From assembly GCF_006335125.1 (NCBI RefSeq), contig NZ_VDMO01000006.1:160756-224755 (forward strand): a stretch of DNA of 64,000 bases, in the 5' to 3' direction. The translations under genes were made by a program, and so were the position numbers. Below, piece after piece: positions 35,821 to 46,643 of this stretch. Every line of letters starts with the position of its first letter. The first letter of the stretch is position 1. The DNA comes from Deinococcus radiopugnans ATCC 19172 (GTDB lineage Bacteria > Deinococcota > Deinococci > Deinococcales > Deinococcaceae). A model generated the notes under the pieces. That model ran no database searches. It was not told where the DNA came from and saw only the letters and a program-made list of their open reading frames with translations.

Positions 35821-36714
35821 ATGAAAAACGTCCAGAAATTCACCCTTTTTGCCCTGCTGGGCGCTTCTCTCGCTTTCGCCCAGGCCGACACCAGCAAGCG
35901 CCTGATTACCATTCAGGGCGGCCCCCGAGGCGACCTGCGCAATGGCCCACTGACCTACAGCGGCAACCCGGTCAAGGCGACGGTCAGTACCCTCAATATT
36001 CAGGCCTCGCAAGCTGTGCTGGCTGCGCCCCAGGGCACCCCGCTGATCGAGGCCAAAGGCAAGCGCACCGCCAACTTCACCGGCAACGTGCAGGTGGAAC
36101 GTGGCCGCCTGAGCGCCTCGGGCACCGCCCTGGCCTACAGCGAGGCCACCGGGCAGGGCGTTCTGAGCGGCAACCCCAGCGCCACCTTCGTCCCCGAGGA
36201 CAAGGAGGACGGCGACAAGGTGAACATCAACGCCTCGCAGATGAGCCTGGACGTGGACAACAACATCTCCACCAGCACCGGCAACGTGCGCCTGACCAAC
36301 GGCAACCAGACCGGCCGGGCCGACAAGCTGATCTTCGACGAGGACAAGGAGCTGGCCCAGATGACCGGCTCGCCCAGCCTGACCCGCGCCGCCAAGGCCA
36401 ATCAGAAGGAACTGACCATCACCGGGCAGGAGGTCCGGGCGCTGACCAAGACCAAGACACTGTACGTGTCGGGCGGCGTCAAGCTGGTCCAGGGCACCCA
36501 GACCACCACCGGCAACGCGGTCTACTACGACGACCGCAAGAACGTGGCCTACGTGGTGGGCAACGCGGTCAGCGTGGACAGCAAGAGCAAGGTCACGGTG
36601 CGCGCCCCGGCCAGCGGCTACCTGGAACAGCGCACCGATCTGGGCCGCGTGCGCGCGCTGAACTCGGCGTACAAGATTCCAGTCGAGCAGTTCAAGCTGA
36701 GCGGCGAGAAGTAA
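35821..36714 (+). CDS. LptA/OstA-like exported beta-jelly-roll protein
   Basis: 297 aa with a signal peptide ([13 protein letters not shown]). The mature part has the repeated OstA pattern: [31 protein letters not shown] and [17 protein letters not shown] stands 7 nt before the ATG. It is the middle member of the LptC/LptA-like cassette and about twice the length of E. coli LptA, so it may hold two jelly-roll halves and form a longer bridge alone. Confidence 0.78.
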   Translation: MKNVQKFTLFALLGASLAFAQADTSKRLITIQGGPRGDLRNGPLTYSGNPVKATVSTLNIQASQAVLAAPQGTPLIEAKGKRTANFTGNVQVERGRLSASGTALAYSEATGQGVLSGNPSATFVPEDKEDGDKVNINASQMSLDVDNNISTSTGNVRLTNGNQTGRADKLIFDEDKELAQMTGSPSLTRAAKANQKELTITGQEVRALTKTKTLYVSGGVKLVQGTQTTTGNAVYYDDRKNVAYVVGNAVSVDSKSKVTVRAPASGYLEQRTDLGRVRALNSAYKIPVEQFKLSGEK

Positions 36715-36724
36715 GCTAGGGCCT

Positions 36725-37885
36725 ATGCAGCGCTCTGGATTCGCAAGGGGATTGGTCACGCTGGCCCTGACCGTGGGCGCGGCGCTGCCGGTGTGGGTGC
36801 TGGCGCAGGACGCCGCGCCGGCCCAGCCGCCCGCCTCGCCGGTGGCCCCAGCGACGCCAGCCGTGCCGGACCAGAGCGCCCCGCCCGCCACGGAGACGCC
36901 GACAGAAGAAGTCGAACCGGGCGCGGAGACCTCCAGCCTGGAACTGGTCCGCAAGAGCGACACCGACGGCCAGGAGCGGCGCATCCGCATCGTGCGGACG
37001 GGAAGCAGCGACGAGACGGGCATCTTCGCCCTGTGCAGCCCACAGGAGGCCGACCCGGAAGACGCGCCCACGCTGGCCGTCTTCAGCGAGACCGGGCCAG
37101 GCGGCGTGCGGATCACCATCGACAAGAACGTGATCCGCGTGCCGCTGGCGGTGGTCACGCAGCAGCAGCCTAAAGACGGCGAGGACGGCAGCGACGGACG
37201 GGTGGAGGCCAGCGCCGGGACCGCGCGCTTCCTGAACCCGGACGAGGTGCCGCCGGATGCCACAGACCGCCTGACCCGCTGTGAGGTTCAGGCCACCCCC
37301 AAACCCGCCCCCGACACCGTGTTTGTCACCCAGGGCAAGACCGAGTTGAAGGGTCAGAAACTGGTCTACGACGAGACGGACGGCATCGCCCGCATCGAGG
37401 GGCCAGTCACCTTCCGGCGGGCCAACGAGACGGACCCGCTGACCGGCAGCAGCGAGCGGATCGAGGTCAACGTGGACGAGGAGAAGACCACGCTGGTAGG
37501 CAACGTGGTCCTGAACAGCGAGGGCGGGCGCGTCAGCCGGGCCGGGCGGGTGGAGTACGACGACGCGGCGAACCTGGCCCGCCTGATCGGCACGCCCGAG
37601 CAGCCCGCCGTGAGCGTCAAGGGCGGCGACACCCTGCGCGCCGGGATGATCCTGTACGACCTCGACCGGAACGAGGTCTACGCGGTGAAGGCCGAGGGCG
37701 GCACCATCACCGGGGAATTCGTGGAAGGAGACACGCCGGGCGGCGGGGCCACCACCGCCCCGGCCACGGCGCCCACAGCGCGCCCACTGCCTCCCAGCAC
37801 GCCTTCAGAGACGTCGGACCCGGACACTGACCCCAATGCCTCGCCGCTTGGGCCTACAGGCCCAGCCTTGCCACCGACGCCCTGA
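36725..37885 (+). CDS. Second LptA/OstA-like exported protein
   Basis: 386 aa. The signal peptide ends near V-L-A-Q-D, followed by a Pro/Ala/Thr-rich linker (about 28-70). Then comes a domain of about 120 aa not recognised and an OstA-type domain (about 195-330): [54 protein letters not shown]. It ends in a Pro/Thr-rich tail. It starts 10 nt after the first LptA-like gene, and its last 32 bases overlap the convergent lactate dehydrogenase gene. Confidence 0.72.
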   Translation: MQRSGFARGLVTLALTVGAALPVWVLAQDAAPAQPPASPVAPATPAVPDQSAPPATETPTEEVEPGAETSSLELVRKSDTDGQERRIRIVRTGSSDETGIFALCSPQEADPEDAPTLAVFSETGPGGVRITIDKNVIRVPLAVVTQQQPKDGEDGSDGRVEASAGTARFLNPDEVPPDATDRLTRCEVQATPKPAPDTVFVTQGKTELKGQKLVYDETDGIARIEGPVTFRRANETDPLTGSSERIEVNVDEEKTTLVGNVVLNSEGGRVSRAGRVEYDDAANLARLIGTPEQPAVSVKGGDTLRAGMILYDLDRNEVYAVKAEGGTITGEFVEGDTPGGGATTAPATAPTARPLPPSTPSETSDPDTDPNASPLGPTGPALPPTP

Positions 37886-38768
37886 GCGCCGCCGCACTGC
37901 GCTCCAGTGCGGCTTTTTCTTCGTCGGTCAGGCGGGGCATCACGCTGGCCTCGATGCCGCCCGCCCCCACGACGCGCGGCAGGCTGAGGCTGACGCCGTA
38001 TTCGGGGGTGGGGGCGCTGACCGTCAGCACAGCGCGGCGGTCCCCCAGCACGCGCTCGGTGATCCGCGCCAGCGCCGCGCCGATGCCGTAGTAGGTGGCC
38101 CGCTTGCCACCGATGATGCTCGCGGCGGCGTCGCGCGTGCCCGTCTCGATCTCCGCGCAGATCTCCGGGGTCCACGGCAGGCCGCGCGCCGCCATGAAGT
38201 CGGCCACCGGCAGCCCGGCCACCGCCATGCTGCTCCAGGCGATGACCTCGCTGTCGCCGTGCTCGCCCAGCACGTAGCCATGGACGTTGGTGGCGTCCAC
38301 CCCGGCATGCTGCGCGATCAGCCAGCGCAGCCGGGCGCTGTCCAGCACCGTGCCGGACCCCATCACCGCGTGTCCGGGGGCCAGAGAGACCGCCAGATCG
38401 GTCAGCGCGTCCACCGGGTTGGTGGCGATCAGCAGCACCGCGCCGGGCGCGTGCGCGGCCACCTGCGGGATGACTTGCCGGAAAATGTCGGCGTTCTTGT
38501 CCAGCAAGTCGGTGCGGCTCTCGCCGGGCTTCTGGTTGGCTCCGGCGGCGATGATGACCACCCGGCTGCCCTCCAGCGCCGCGTAGTCGCCGCTGCCCAC
38601 CCGCGCCCCGTGGCTGATCGGGGCGGCGTGGGCGATGTCCTGGGCCTCGGCCCGCGCCCTGGCCCCGTCCTGATCCACCAGCACCAGATCACTGCACGAA
38701 TTGCGCAGGGTCATGGCGTAGGCGGCCGTCGCCCCCACCAGCCCCGCGCCGACAACGCCGACTTTCAC
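37854..38768 (-). CDS. ldh: L-lactate dehydrogenase
   Basis: 304 aa. It interconverts pyruvate and lactate with NAD. The N-terminal [15 protein letters not shown] motif, [11 protein letters not shown] loop (Gln as in LDH, where malate dehydrogenases have Arg), catalytic H in G-E-H-G-D-S-E and A-T-N-P-V-D are all seen. Close to the well-studied Thermus/Deinococcus LDH type. It is 10 nt downstream of the UspA gene on the same strand, so the two are probably co-transcribed. Confidence 0.93.
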   Translation of the reverse strand: MKVGVVGAGLVGATAAYAMTLRNSCSDLVLVDQDGARARAEAQDIAHAAPISHGARVGSGDYAALEGSRVVIIAAGANQKPGESRTDLLDKNADIFRQVIPQVAAHAPGAVLLIATNPVDALTDLAVSLAPGHAVMGSGTVLDSARLRWLIAQHAGVDATNVHGYVLGEHGDSEVIAWSSMAVAGLPVADFMAARGLPWTPEICAEIETGTRDAAASIIGGKRATYYGIGAALARITERVLGDRRAVLTVSAPTPEYGVSLSLPRVVGAGGIEASVMPRLTDEEKAALERSAAALRASVARLGL

Positions 38769-38778
38769 AGGCCAACCT

Positions 38779-39243
38779 TCAAGCGCGGCGATCCGGCAGA
38801 CGCACGGTCAGCACCGGGATGGGGCTGCGGCCCACGATCTTCTCGGCGCTGCTGCCGATGAAGAAATGCTCCAGCGCGCCCTGCGCGTGCGTGCCGACCA
38901 CGATCAGGTCCGCGCCCCAGCGGGCGGCGGCCTCCACGATGCCGGTCACCGGATCGCCCACCAGTTGCTCGGTTTCCTCACTGCCCTGCATGATCGCGGC
39001 CAGCCGCTGGGCGTCGGCGTCCTCCAGGGAACTGAGCAGCCCCGCGTCGAACACCGCCGGGGTCACGCCGCCCATCAGGTCCGGCGAGGTGGTCACGCGG
39101 GCGTCGGTGACGTGCAGCAGCCGGATCTGCGCGCCGGGAAAGCGGGCGCGGGCCACCGCCAGCGCATGCTGGCTGGAGGGCGAGAAGTCCACGCCCACGG
39201 CGATCTTGGCAAAACCAATTGGTGTCGGTTCAGTCTGGGTCAT
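38779..39243 (-). CDS. Universal stress protein (UspA family)
   Basis: 154 aa. K-I-A-V-G-V-D-F-S at the N-terminus and the C-terminal nucleotide-binding block [20 protein letters not shown] are family signatures; G-2x-G-9x-G(S/T) is close to the ATP-binding Usp type. TAGGTT ends 6 nt before the ATG (complement of 39250-39255). It is paired with lactate dehydrogenase, suggesting joint induction in low oxygen or stress. Confidence 0.92.
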   Translation of the reverse strand: MTQTEPTPIGFAKIAVGVDFSPSSQHALAVARARFPGAQIRLLHVTDARVTTSPDLMGGVTPAVFDAGLLSSLEDADAQRLAAIMQGSEETEQLVGDPVTGIVEAAARWGADLIVVGTHAQGALEHFFIGSSAEKIVGRSPIPVLTVRLPDRRA

Positions 39244-39396
39244 GGCTGCAACCTACTCGCGTGGGCGGGTGGGAAGCAAGGTGGAAAAGATTGAGGGTTG
39301 GCGGGGAGGCCTCTGGCCGGGAGAATCACTACACCGCACGGTCATTTCCCCCAGGTCACACCGTCTGAACCTCCCCTGCCCCTTAGCATGGTCTGC

Positions 39397-40704
39397 ATGT
39401 TCCGCCGCCGCCCTCCCCTGCCTCCCTTTCCGCCCGGCGGCCTGCTGGTGGGCGGCGCGGCGCGTGACTGGCTGCGCGGCGCACCGCCGAAAGATTACGA
39501 CTGGGCGGTGCCGGACCCCGCCGCGGCGGCGCGGGCGATGGCGGAGTCGCTGGGCGGCTCGGCCTTCCCGCTGGACGAGAAACGCGGCTACTGGCGGGTG
39601 CATCTGGACGGCGAGGCCCATCACGACTTCGTGCCGCTGCCGGCGGACCTCAACGACGATCTGCTGCGGCGGGATTTCACCGTGAACGCGCTGGCCGTCA
39701 CCGAAGCAAAGAAGATTCTGGATCCGGCTGGCGGGCAGGCCGATCTGAGGGCGCGGCGGCTGCGGATGGTCAGCGCGGCCAACCTGCGGGCCGATCCGCT
39801 GCGGGCATGGCGGGCGGTGCGGCTGGAGGTCACGCTGGGGTTTCGCTTGGAGCCGGAGACGGAAAGGGTGGTGCGCGAGGTGGCGGCGGCACTGGCGAAC
39901 AGCACGCTGCGGATGCCTGCCGCCGAGCGCATCCGGGACGAAGTGCACGCCCTGCTCCTGCACCCGGACGCCGCGCACGGCTTGAAACGCCTCGAAGACC
40001 TGGGCCTGCTGGCCCTGACCCTGCCCGAACTGCGCGAGGGGATTGGCCTCCAGCAGGGCGGTTTCCACCATCTGGACGTGTTCGAGCATGGACTGGAGGC
40101 GCTGCATCAACTTCTGGCCCGGCTGCCGGACGCGCCGCTGCCGCTGCGCTGGGCCGCCCTGCTGCACGACGTGGGCAAACCGCGCTCCCACACGGTAGAC
40201 GCCGAGACGGGGCGCACCCACTTCTACGGCCACGACAAGCTGGGCGCGGCGCTGACCACCCAGATGCTGACCCGCCTGAAACTGCCCGCAGACGACATCC
40301 GGCACATCGCCCGACTGGTGGAGGCCCATATGGTGCCGCTGCCCGCCGGGGACAAGGAAGCCCGCCGCTTCGTCCACCGCCGCCGCGACCTGCTGCCGGA
40401 CCTGCTGTGGGTGATGCTGGCGGACCGCGAGGCCGCGCGTGGCCCAAGCAGTTCCGAGGCCAGCCGCCACGCCTACGCCGTCGCCATGGGGCGCGTGCTG
40501 GAGGCGCTGGAGGACCGGCCCGCTCCGCCCCCTCCCCTGCTGACCGGGGGGGACGTGATGGCGCTGCTGCACCTCCCGCCCGGCCCGCGCGTGGGCGAAG
40601 TGCTGCGGGCGCTGAACGAGGCGGTGGCGCTGGACGAGATCCGGAACAAGGAGGACGCGCGGGCCTTTGTGCTGCGGCTGAGCGAGCGGGCCAGCCTCCG
40701 CTGA
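39397..40704 (+). CDS. tRNA nucleotidyltransferase / poly(A) polymerase family protein with HD domain
   Basis: 435 aa from the ATG at 39397. This start is preferred because TAGCAT ends 7 nt before it; a Met three codons upstream is the alternative. The nucleotidyltransferase core has L-V-G-G-A-A-R-D (G-G-x-V-R-D motif), D-Y-D-W-A-V and R-R-D-F-T-V-N-A-L. The C-terminal HD domain has L-L-H-D-V-G-K-P. Members add CCA or part of it to tRNA 3' ends. The two tRNA genes in this window both encode CCA, so repair of ends is its likely job. Confidence 0.88.
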   Translation: MFRRRPPLPPFPPGGLLVGGAARDWLRGAPPKDYDWAVPDPAAAARAMAESLGGSAFPLDEKRGYWRVHLDGEAHHDFVPLPADLNDDLLRRDFTVNALAVTEAKKILDPAGGQADLRARRLRMVSAANLRADPLRAWRAVRLEVTLGFRLEPETERVVREVAAALANSTLRMPAAERIRDEVHALLLHPDAAHGLKRLEDLGLLALTLPELREGIGLQQGGFHHLDVFEHGLEALHQLLARLPDAPLPLRWAALLHDVGKPRSHTVDAETGRTHFYGHDKLGAALTTQMLTRLKLPADDIRHIARLVEAHMVPLPAGDKEARRFVHRRRDLLPDLLWVMLADREAARGPSSSEASRHAYAVAMGRVLEALEDRPAPPPPLLTGGDVMALLHLPPGPRVGEVLRALNEAVALDEIRNKEDARAFVLRLSERASLR

Positions 40705-40744
40705 ATGACCTTTGTCAGGCCCGCTCCGCTATGCTGGCGCGCAG

Positions 40745-42226
40745 ATGACCGCCGTGCAGAACGCCCCCCACACCCACCCCCAGCCCGCCCACCCCACCAC
40801 CCCCGAATGGGTGAAAGACGCCGTGTTCTACCAGATCTTTCCGGACCGCTTTGCCCGCAGCGGACGCGTGAACGGCCTGAACCTGCAGCCGTGGGGCGAC
40901 ACCCCGGAATTCAACCGTTACATGGGCGGCGACCTGTGGGGCGTCATCGAGCGGCTGGACCACATCCAGAGCCTGGGCGTGAATGCCATCTATTTTTGCC
41001 CGGTGTTCCAGTCGGCCAGCAACCACCGCTACCACACCCACGACTACTTTCAGGTGGACCCCATGCTGGGCGGCAACGCGGCGCTGCGGGCGCTGATCGA
41101 CGAGGCCCACGGGCGCGGCATGCGGGTGGTGCTGGACGGCGTGTTCAACCACAGCAGCCGGGGGTTTTTCCAGTTCAACGACCTCTTGGAACAGGGTCAG
41201 GACAGCGCCTACCGCGACTGGTTCCACCCCGAAGGCTGGCCGCTGCACGCCTACAACGATGAAAAACCTGCCGGCTACGCCGCGTGGTGGGGCAACCGGG
41301 CACTGCCCAAGTTCAACACCGACAATCCCGCCGTGCGCGACTTTCTGTGGGAGGTGGCCGAGTACTGGACCCGCTTCGGCATCGACGGCTGGCGGCTGGA
41401 CGTGCCCAACGAGATCGACGACGATTCTTTCTGGCAGGAGTTCCGCCGCCGCGTCAAGGCGGTCAACGCCGACGCCTACATCGTCGGTGAGATCTGGGGC
41501 GACGCCCACCGCTGGCTGCGCGGCGATCAGTTCGACGCCGTGATGAACTACCACTTCACCCGCCCCTGCCTGGCCTTTTTCGGCGCCCGCACGCTGGACC
41601 ACCCCATGAACGAGCGCAGCGGCACCGGCCGCGTGGACCCGGTGGACGCCCCGGCCTTCGCCGCCCGCATGACCGAGGTGGCCCGCATGTACCACCCGGA
41701 AATCGTGGCCGCCCAGCTGAACCTGCTGGACTCGCACGACACGGCCCGCTTCATCACGGCGGTGGGCGGCGACGCCACGGCTTACCGCCTCGCCACCATC
41801 TTCCAGATGACCTACCCCGGCGCGCCGTGCATCTACTACGGCGACGAGATCGGCCTGCCCGGCGGCCCCGATCCCGATTGCCGCCGGGCCTTCCCCTGGA
41901 ATGATTCAGAGTGGGACATCGACACGCTGGAGCTGACGCGCAAGCTGACGGCGGCCCGCCACGCCAGCCGCCCGCTGCAACGCGGGGATTTCGAGGTGCT
42001 GCACGCCGAGGGCGAGTCGCTGCTGTATGCCCGCTGCCATGAGGGGCGCTGCGCCTACGTGGCCCTGAACTGCGCCCAGGAACCGGCCCGCGTCCCCCTG
42101 CGCGGCGTGGAGGCGGGGCGGTACCGCGACGTGCTGAGCGGCCAGACCTACGAGCTGACCGAGGGTGCGGAGCTGGAAATCGCGGCGCGGGGCGGCGTGG
42201 TGCTGGTGTGGGCCGGGCAGGGCTAA
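40745..42226 (+). CDS. Glycoside hydrolase family 13 enzyme (neopullulanase/maltogenic amylase-like)
   Basis: 493 aa. The four GH13 conserved regions are present: D-G-V-F-N-H (I), G-W-R-L-D-V-P-N (II, nucleophile Asp), V-G-E-I-W (III, acid Glu) and L-L-D-S-H-D-T (IV, Asp). The N-terminus begins in the catalytic barrel ([10 protein letters not shown]) without the extra starch-binding N-domain of cyclomaltodextrinases. A small C-terminal beta domain is present. Cytoplasmic, no signal peptide. The stop codon TAA is part of the terminal repeat of the MITE inserted right behind it. Confidence 0.92.
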   Translation: MTAVQNAPHTHPQPAHPTTPEWVKDAVFYQIFPDRFARSGRVNGLNLQPWGDTPEFNRYMGGDLWGVIERLDHIQSLGVNAIYFCPVFQSASNHRYHTHDYFQVDPMLGGNAALRALIDEAHGRGMRVVLDGVFNHSSRGFFQFNDLLEQGQDSAYRDWFHPEGWPLHAYNDEKPAGYAAWWGNRALPKFNTDNPAVRDFLWEVAEYWTRFGIDGWRLDVPNEIDDDSFWQEFRRRVKAVNADAYIVGEIWGDAHRWLRGDQFDAVMNYHFTRPCLAFFGARTLDHPMNERSGTGRVDPVDAPAFAARMTEVARMYHPEIVAAQLNLLDSHDTARFITAVGGDATAYRLATIFQMTYPGAPCIYYGDEIGLPGGPDPDCRRAFPWNDSEWDIDTLELTRKLTAARHASRPLQRGDFEVLHAEGESLLYARCHEGRCAYVALNCAQEPARVPLRGVEAGRYRDVLSGQTYELTEGAELEIAARGGVVLVWAGQG

Positions 42227-42424
42227 TACGGATTCCGTTTGTAACGCGACAGACATCGGGACAGCTCCGATGTCTCCACTCCACGTCCGGAGGGATGTTT
42301 TCCTCATTCTCGCTGTCGTCATGGACAGACGCCCATGTGGACGCTCTTCCTCTGCTAGCGCAGCTCTGCGAGTCTCGCTCGGATTCCAGGTATTTTCAAC
42401 ACCTTTCAATCGGAGTCCGTATAA
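42224..42424. mobile_element. MITE-like element related to an IS630-type insertion sequence
   Basis: About 200 bases bounded by TAATACGGATTCCG and CGGAGTCCGTATAA, a 14-base inverted repeat with two mismatches. Read from its right end it shares about 31 bases with the left end of the IS630-type element at 63687 (few mismatches). It codes for nothing. An internal hairpin AGACATCGG/CCGATGTCT lies near the left end. Its first bases supply the stop codon of the GH13 gene, so the original 3' end of that gene may have been changed by insertion. Confidence 0.78.
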
Positions 42425-42468
42425 ACCATCACTTTTGTTTCCGAGCCTCAAGCGAACGGCAAACAGAG

Positions 42469-42497
42469 TGCCCCCTCCCACGGCAGGAGGGGGCACT
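42469..42497. terminator. Terminator-like hairpin after the MFS gene
   Basis: GTGCCCCCTC pairs with GAGGGGGCAC around CCACGGCAG. Confidence 0.75.
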
Positions 42498-42507
42498 TCA
42501 CCCAGCC

Positions 42508-43680
42508 TCAGCTGAAGTCTGCTTTCTCCGGCTCCGGCAGGCGGTAGGCGATCACGGCGCTGGGAATCAGCAGGCTGATGCTGACCAGCGCCGCCGTGGT
42601 GGGGGTGGTGGCGTCGGCCAGCAGGCCCACCAGGAAGATCAGCAGGCCCGCAAAACCCCAGGAAAAGCCCATCATGATGCTGCTGGCCACGGCCACGTGC
42701 TGCGGGGCATATTCCTGCGCGGTGACCACGCCCACCGGGATGCTGGCGTTGACTGCCGCGCCCACCATGAAGGTCAGCGGGTAGAACCACCACTGGCCGG
42801 GATGCGACAGGATCAGCACGGCGAAGAACGGAATGGTGGTCAGGATGGCGGCGCGCAGCACCGGGGTGCGCCCGTAGCGGTCACTCAGCCGTCCGCCCAC
42901 AATGCCGCCGATGGCGCTGGCGATGGCGTAGATGGCCAGGGTGATGCCCACCTCGCGCTGACCGAAACCGCGCGCAAACAGCATGAACGGCAGCATGGTG
43001 TTGTAGCCCATGCTGGCCAGCGAGCGCAGCACCGCCATGCCCCACAGCCACTGCATCGGCCCCCGGAAAATCTGGGCGTACTCGCGCAGTTTGAATTTCC
43101 GGGCCTTCTGCGTGCCGGACGGCGTAACCGCGAAGGTAAGGGCCGCGAACACCACCCCGATCAGCGCGAACCACGGCAGGTGCGTCAGGCCCACCCCCGC
43201 GAAGACCGGTCCCAGCGCCATGCCCGCCGTGCCGCCCGCGCTGAAGATGCTGGCCCACAACCCTCGCTTGTTCGGCGGGCTGTTGTGGGCCACGTAGGCG
43301 GACCCCGCCGGATGAAAGAAGCCGCTGCCGAAGCCGGCCACCGCCACCAGCAGGATCAGCGCCCCGAACAGCGGCACGAAGCCCATCATGGTCAGGCCCA
43401 GGCCCGTCATCAGCGGCCCCAGCGCGGCGGCGTAGCGGCGGTCCAGGCTCTCGCCCACGATGCCCAGCAGCGGCTGCATCACGCTGCTGGTCAGGCTGTA
43501 GACGCTGGACAGCAGGGTCACGGCGGCGATGCTCACGCCGTACTTGCTCTGCAGCGCGGGCATCAGCGGCGTGAGCATCGCGCCGTAGGCGTCGTTGATG
43601 AAGTGGCCTGCCGTGACGGCCAGGGCAATGGCCGTGCCGTGCTGGATCAGGGGAGTCGGGGTGCTGGCACGGACCTGCAT
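42508..43680 (-). CDS. Major facilitator superfamily transporter
   Basis: 390 aa with 12 predicted membrane segments. G-H-F-I-N-D-A-Y-G-A-M-L-T-P and G-G-R-L-S-D-R-Y-G-R-T-P (loop 8-9 MFS motif) are typical of the Fsr (fosmidomycin resistance)-like MFS group; G-S-G-F-F-H-P-A-G-S-A-Y is also typical of that group. The substrate is unknown. The start at 43680 follows the Met that fits the first transmembrane helix; the longer frame is a shadow. Confidence 0.88.
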   Translation of the reverse strand: MQVRASTPTPLIQHGTAIALAVTAGHFINDAYGAMLTPLMPALQSKYGVSIAAVTLLSSVYSLTSSVMQPLLGIVGESLDRRYAAALGPLMTGLGLTMMGFVPLFGALILLVAVAGFGSGFFHPAGSAYVAHNSPPNKRGLWASIFSAGGTAGMALGPVFAGVGLTHLPWFALIGVVFAALTFAVTPSGTQKARKFKLREYAQIFRGPMQWLWGMAVLRSLASMGYNTMLPFMLFARGFGQREVGITLAIYAIASAIGGIVGGRLSDRYGRTPVLRAAILTTIPFFAVLILSHPGQWWFYPLTFMVGAAVNASIPVGVVTAQEYAPQHVAVASSIMMGFSWGFAGLLIFLVGLLADATTPTTAALVSISLLIPSAVIAYRLPEPEKADFS

Positions 43681-43835
43681 GCCACGCAGAGTACTCTGCA
43701 CCGGGCGCGGCGGGCAGCGGGCTGTCCGGTCAGGAGGATCACGGGCGGGCCGAAGATCGCCGCTGCCCCCGGCGGCTGCCCCCGACGCCAGCGGGGCAGT
43801 GTACAAAGAGTGTTTGCGCCGCCCCGCCGAAGCGT

Positions 43836-43841
43836 TAGGCT
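43836..43841 (+). promoter_or_regulatory. Leaderless promoter with visible -35
   Basis: TTTGCG (43813-43818), a 17-base spacer, TAGGCT, then 6 nt to the ATG at 43848. One of the few leaderless starts here with a plausible -35 at ideal distance. Confidence 0.55.
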
Positions 43842-43847
43842 GAGCGC

Positions 43848-44426
43848 ATGGCCCAGACGCTTCTCGCTGTCATCACCAAGGCGCTGCCCAGCGAGACGCA
43901 GTTTGAGGACCGCCTGCGCGACCTGAGCCTGCGTGACCGCACCGCCGTGCTGGAGCACTTCGACAGGCTGATGCCGGACTTCGACGTGGTGATCGCCCTG
44001 CCGGACGCCGAGCGGATGGCGCGCGGACTGGCCCGCCTGCGCGGCACGCCGGTGGTCCTGGCCCAGCCGGACGAAACGGCGGACCCCACGGTGGCTCGTG
44101 ATCACTCAGGACACAAAGATGCGGAGGTGCCGGACGAACACCCCAACCACTGGTCCCTGCCGACACCGAACCCTCTGCCGGAAGACCTGCACACCGCCGT
44201 GATCCTGACCCAGCAGCTGCAGGACGGCCTGCCCGAGCTGCTGATTGCGCTGCTGGCCGCCAAACGCGGCTGGAGCGTGGGCGCGGTGGCCGCCGTGGTG
44301 GAACGCAGCAATTTTCGGGGCCGCACCCGCCTGGAACTGCAGGGCATGGCGGTCCACGCCGCCTTGCAACTGGCCGACACGCCCAGAGGCCTGGAACTCG
44401 AACGGCGTTTTCCCAGTCCCGAATAA
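43848..44426 (+). CDS. Conserved hypothetical protein, phosphoribosyltransferase-like
   Basis: 192 aa. Two alternating beta/alpha halves (F-D-V-V-I-A-L-P-D-A-E-R-M-A-R-G-L and A-V-I-L-T-Q-Q-L-Q-D-G-L-P-E-L-L-I) resemble the hood and PRPP-loop regions of phosphoribosyltransferases. The loop lacks the usual D-D-x-x-T-T-G-x-T-x, so enzymatic activity is doubtful. A charged linker (D-H-S-G-H-K-D-A-E-V-P-D-E-H) splits the two halves. Not recognised beyond this. Single gene between divergent MFS and convergent methyltransferase genes. Confidence 0.65.
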   Translation: MAQTLLAVITKALPSETQFEDRLRDLSLRDRTAVLEHFDRLMPDFDVVIALPDAERMARGLARLRGTPVVLAQPDETADPTVARDHSGHKDAEVPDEHPNHWSLPTPNPLPEDLHTAVILTQQLQDGLPELLIALLAAKRGWSVGAVAAVVERSNFRGRTRLELQGMAVHAALQLADTPRGLELERRFPSPE

Positions 44427-44438
44427 CCGGGCCGCAGA

Positions 44439-44966
44439 TCAGGTGCGTTCAGCTGGGGCGGCGTACTGGGCCAAGGCCCGCTCCTCGGCCGGAATGCGGA
44501 TCAGCCTCAGCAACCCGGCGTTCAGCAGCGAGAAGACGATGGCCGTGCGCCACGCCCCCACCGCCAGCGGCGCGCTGAGCAGTTCCAGCACCACCACCGC
44601 GTAGTTGGGATGCTTCAGGACGCGGAAGGGGCCACCCGTGACCCGCTGCCCCCCCGGCACGATCAGGATGCGGGTGTTCCAGAAGCGGCCCAGAGTGAGA
44701 ACCACCCAGTATCTGAGTGGCTGCGCCAGCACGAACAGGGCCAGCGCGGGCCAGTTGACCCGCCGCCCGGACGCGCGGCCTTCCAGAAACGTGCAGACCA
44801 TCCACGCCGGATGCAGCACGAAGAACAGCGGGTAATGCTCCTGCCCGTATTCCACCGCGCCGTGTTCACGCGCCCAGCGCTCATTGGCACGGGCCAGACG
44901 CAGTTCCAGCAGACGTTGAACGCCCAGAAAGGCGAGCAGCAGGGGGGCAAGGGTTCGGGCCTTCAT
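44439..44966 (-). CDS. Isoprenylcysteine carboxyl methyltransferase (ICMT) family membrane protein
   Basis: 175 aa with five hydrophobic stretches. L-R-L-A-R-A-N-E-R-W at the first helix and the C-terminal G-G-P-F-R-V-L-K-H-P-N-Y followed by P-A-E-E are the family's SAM-binding and substrate motifs. The E-x-x-L-x-x-Y ending (E-E-R-A-L-A-Q-Y) is also standard. In bacteria these enzymes methylate small isoprenoid or lipid substrates, mostly unknown. It follows meaB by 10 nt in the purM operon. The start at 44966 is the Met before the first helix. Confidence 0.82.
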   Translation of the reverse strand: MKARTLAPLLLAFLGVQRLLELRLARANERWAREHGAVEYGQEHYPLFFVLHPAWMVCTFLEGRASGRRVNWPALALFVLAQPLRYWVVLTLGRFWNTRILIVPGGQRVTGGPFRVLKHPNYAVVVLELLSAPLAVGAWRTAIVFSLLNAGLLRLIRIPAEERALAQYAAPAERT

Positions 44967-44976
44967 CCACCGACGC

Positions 44977-45902
<926 letters not shown>

Positions 45903-45906
<4 letters not shown>

Positions 45907-46643
45907 TGCGTCTGCCCCAGCACGTCGTCGGCCTCGGTGGCCTCGATCAGGTCTTCCAGGTGCGCGTCGTCGTTGAAGCCCAGCAGCGTGCCGCTGTTCT
46001 CGTCCAGCAGCACGCGGGTGATGCTGGTGTTGGTGACGCTCAATCTTGCCCAGGCGTTGGCCGGGACGCCGCCCAGCGCCAGCCCCACCGCCACGCGCAC
46101 CACGCCGCCGTGCGTGAACACCAGCACGCGCCCCCCCGGATGCCGGGCGCGCAGGGCCTCGAAGGCCGCGCCGCTGCGGGCGTACAGGTCTTCCATGCTC
46201 TCGCCGCCGGGCCGCCGGGTGGCCCAGGGATCGGCCTTGAGGGCTTCCAGATAGTCGGGGTGACGCTCACGGATGTCCGCGATCACCAGGCCCGACAGTT
46301 CGCCCACGTCGATCTCGCGCAGGCCGGGATCGCCCTGCACGGGGGGCGGTCCTTCCAGGCGTTCGGCCACCGCCTCGGCCGTCTGGGCGGCGCGCCGCAG
46401 GTCACTGGTGTACACCGCGTCGAAGTGCTGCCCGGTCAGGCGCTCGGCCAGGCTGGCGGCCTGGAGAATGCCGACGTGGCTCAGCGGCACGTCGGCCTGC
46501 CCCTGGTAGCGGCCCTCGGTGTTCCAGGTGCTCTCGCCGTGGCGCACCACCCAGAATTCGGTGGCGCTGCGGCGGTCCGGCGGCGTGAAGCCAAAGGGGG
46601 CCAGCCGTCCCTTGTGGGTGCGGGGTTTGGTGGAGGAGGTCAA
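45903..46643 (-). CDS. Histidine phosphatase family protein
   Basis: 246 aa. The catalytic R-H-G-E in V-V-R-H-G-E-S-T-W-N-T-E-G-R-Y-Q-G, the second Arg in S-D-L-R-R-A-A-Q-T-A and the second His in T-H-G-G-V-V-R-V place it in the phosphoglycerate-mutase-like histidine phosphatases (cobC/GpmB type). The extension of about 30 aa at the N-terminus is Arg/Pro-rich. The substrate is unknown; a role in cobalamin or phosphosugar turnover is possible. 4-nt overlaps on both sides. Confidence 0.88.
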
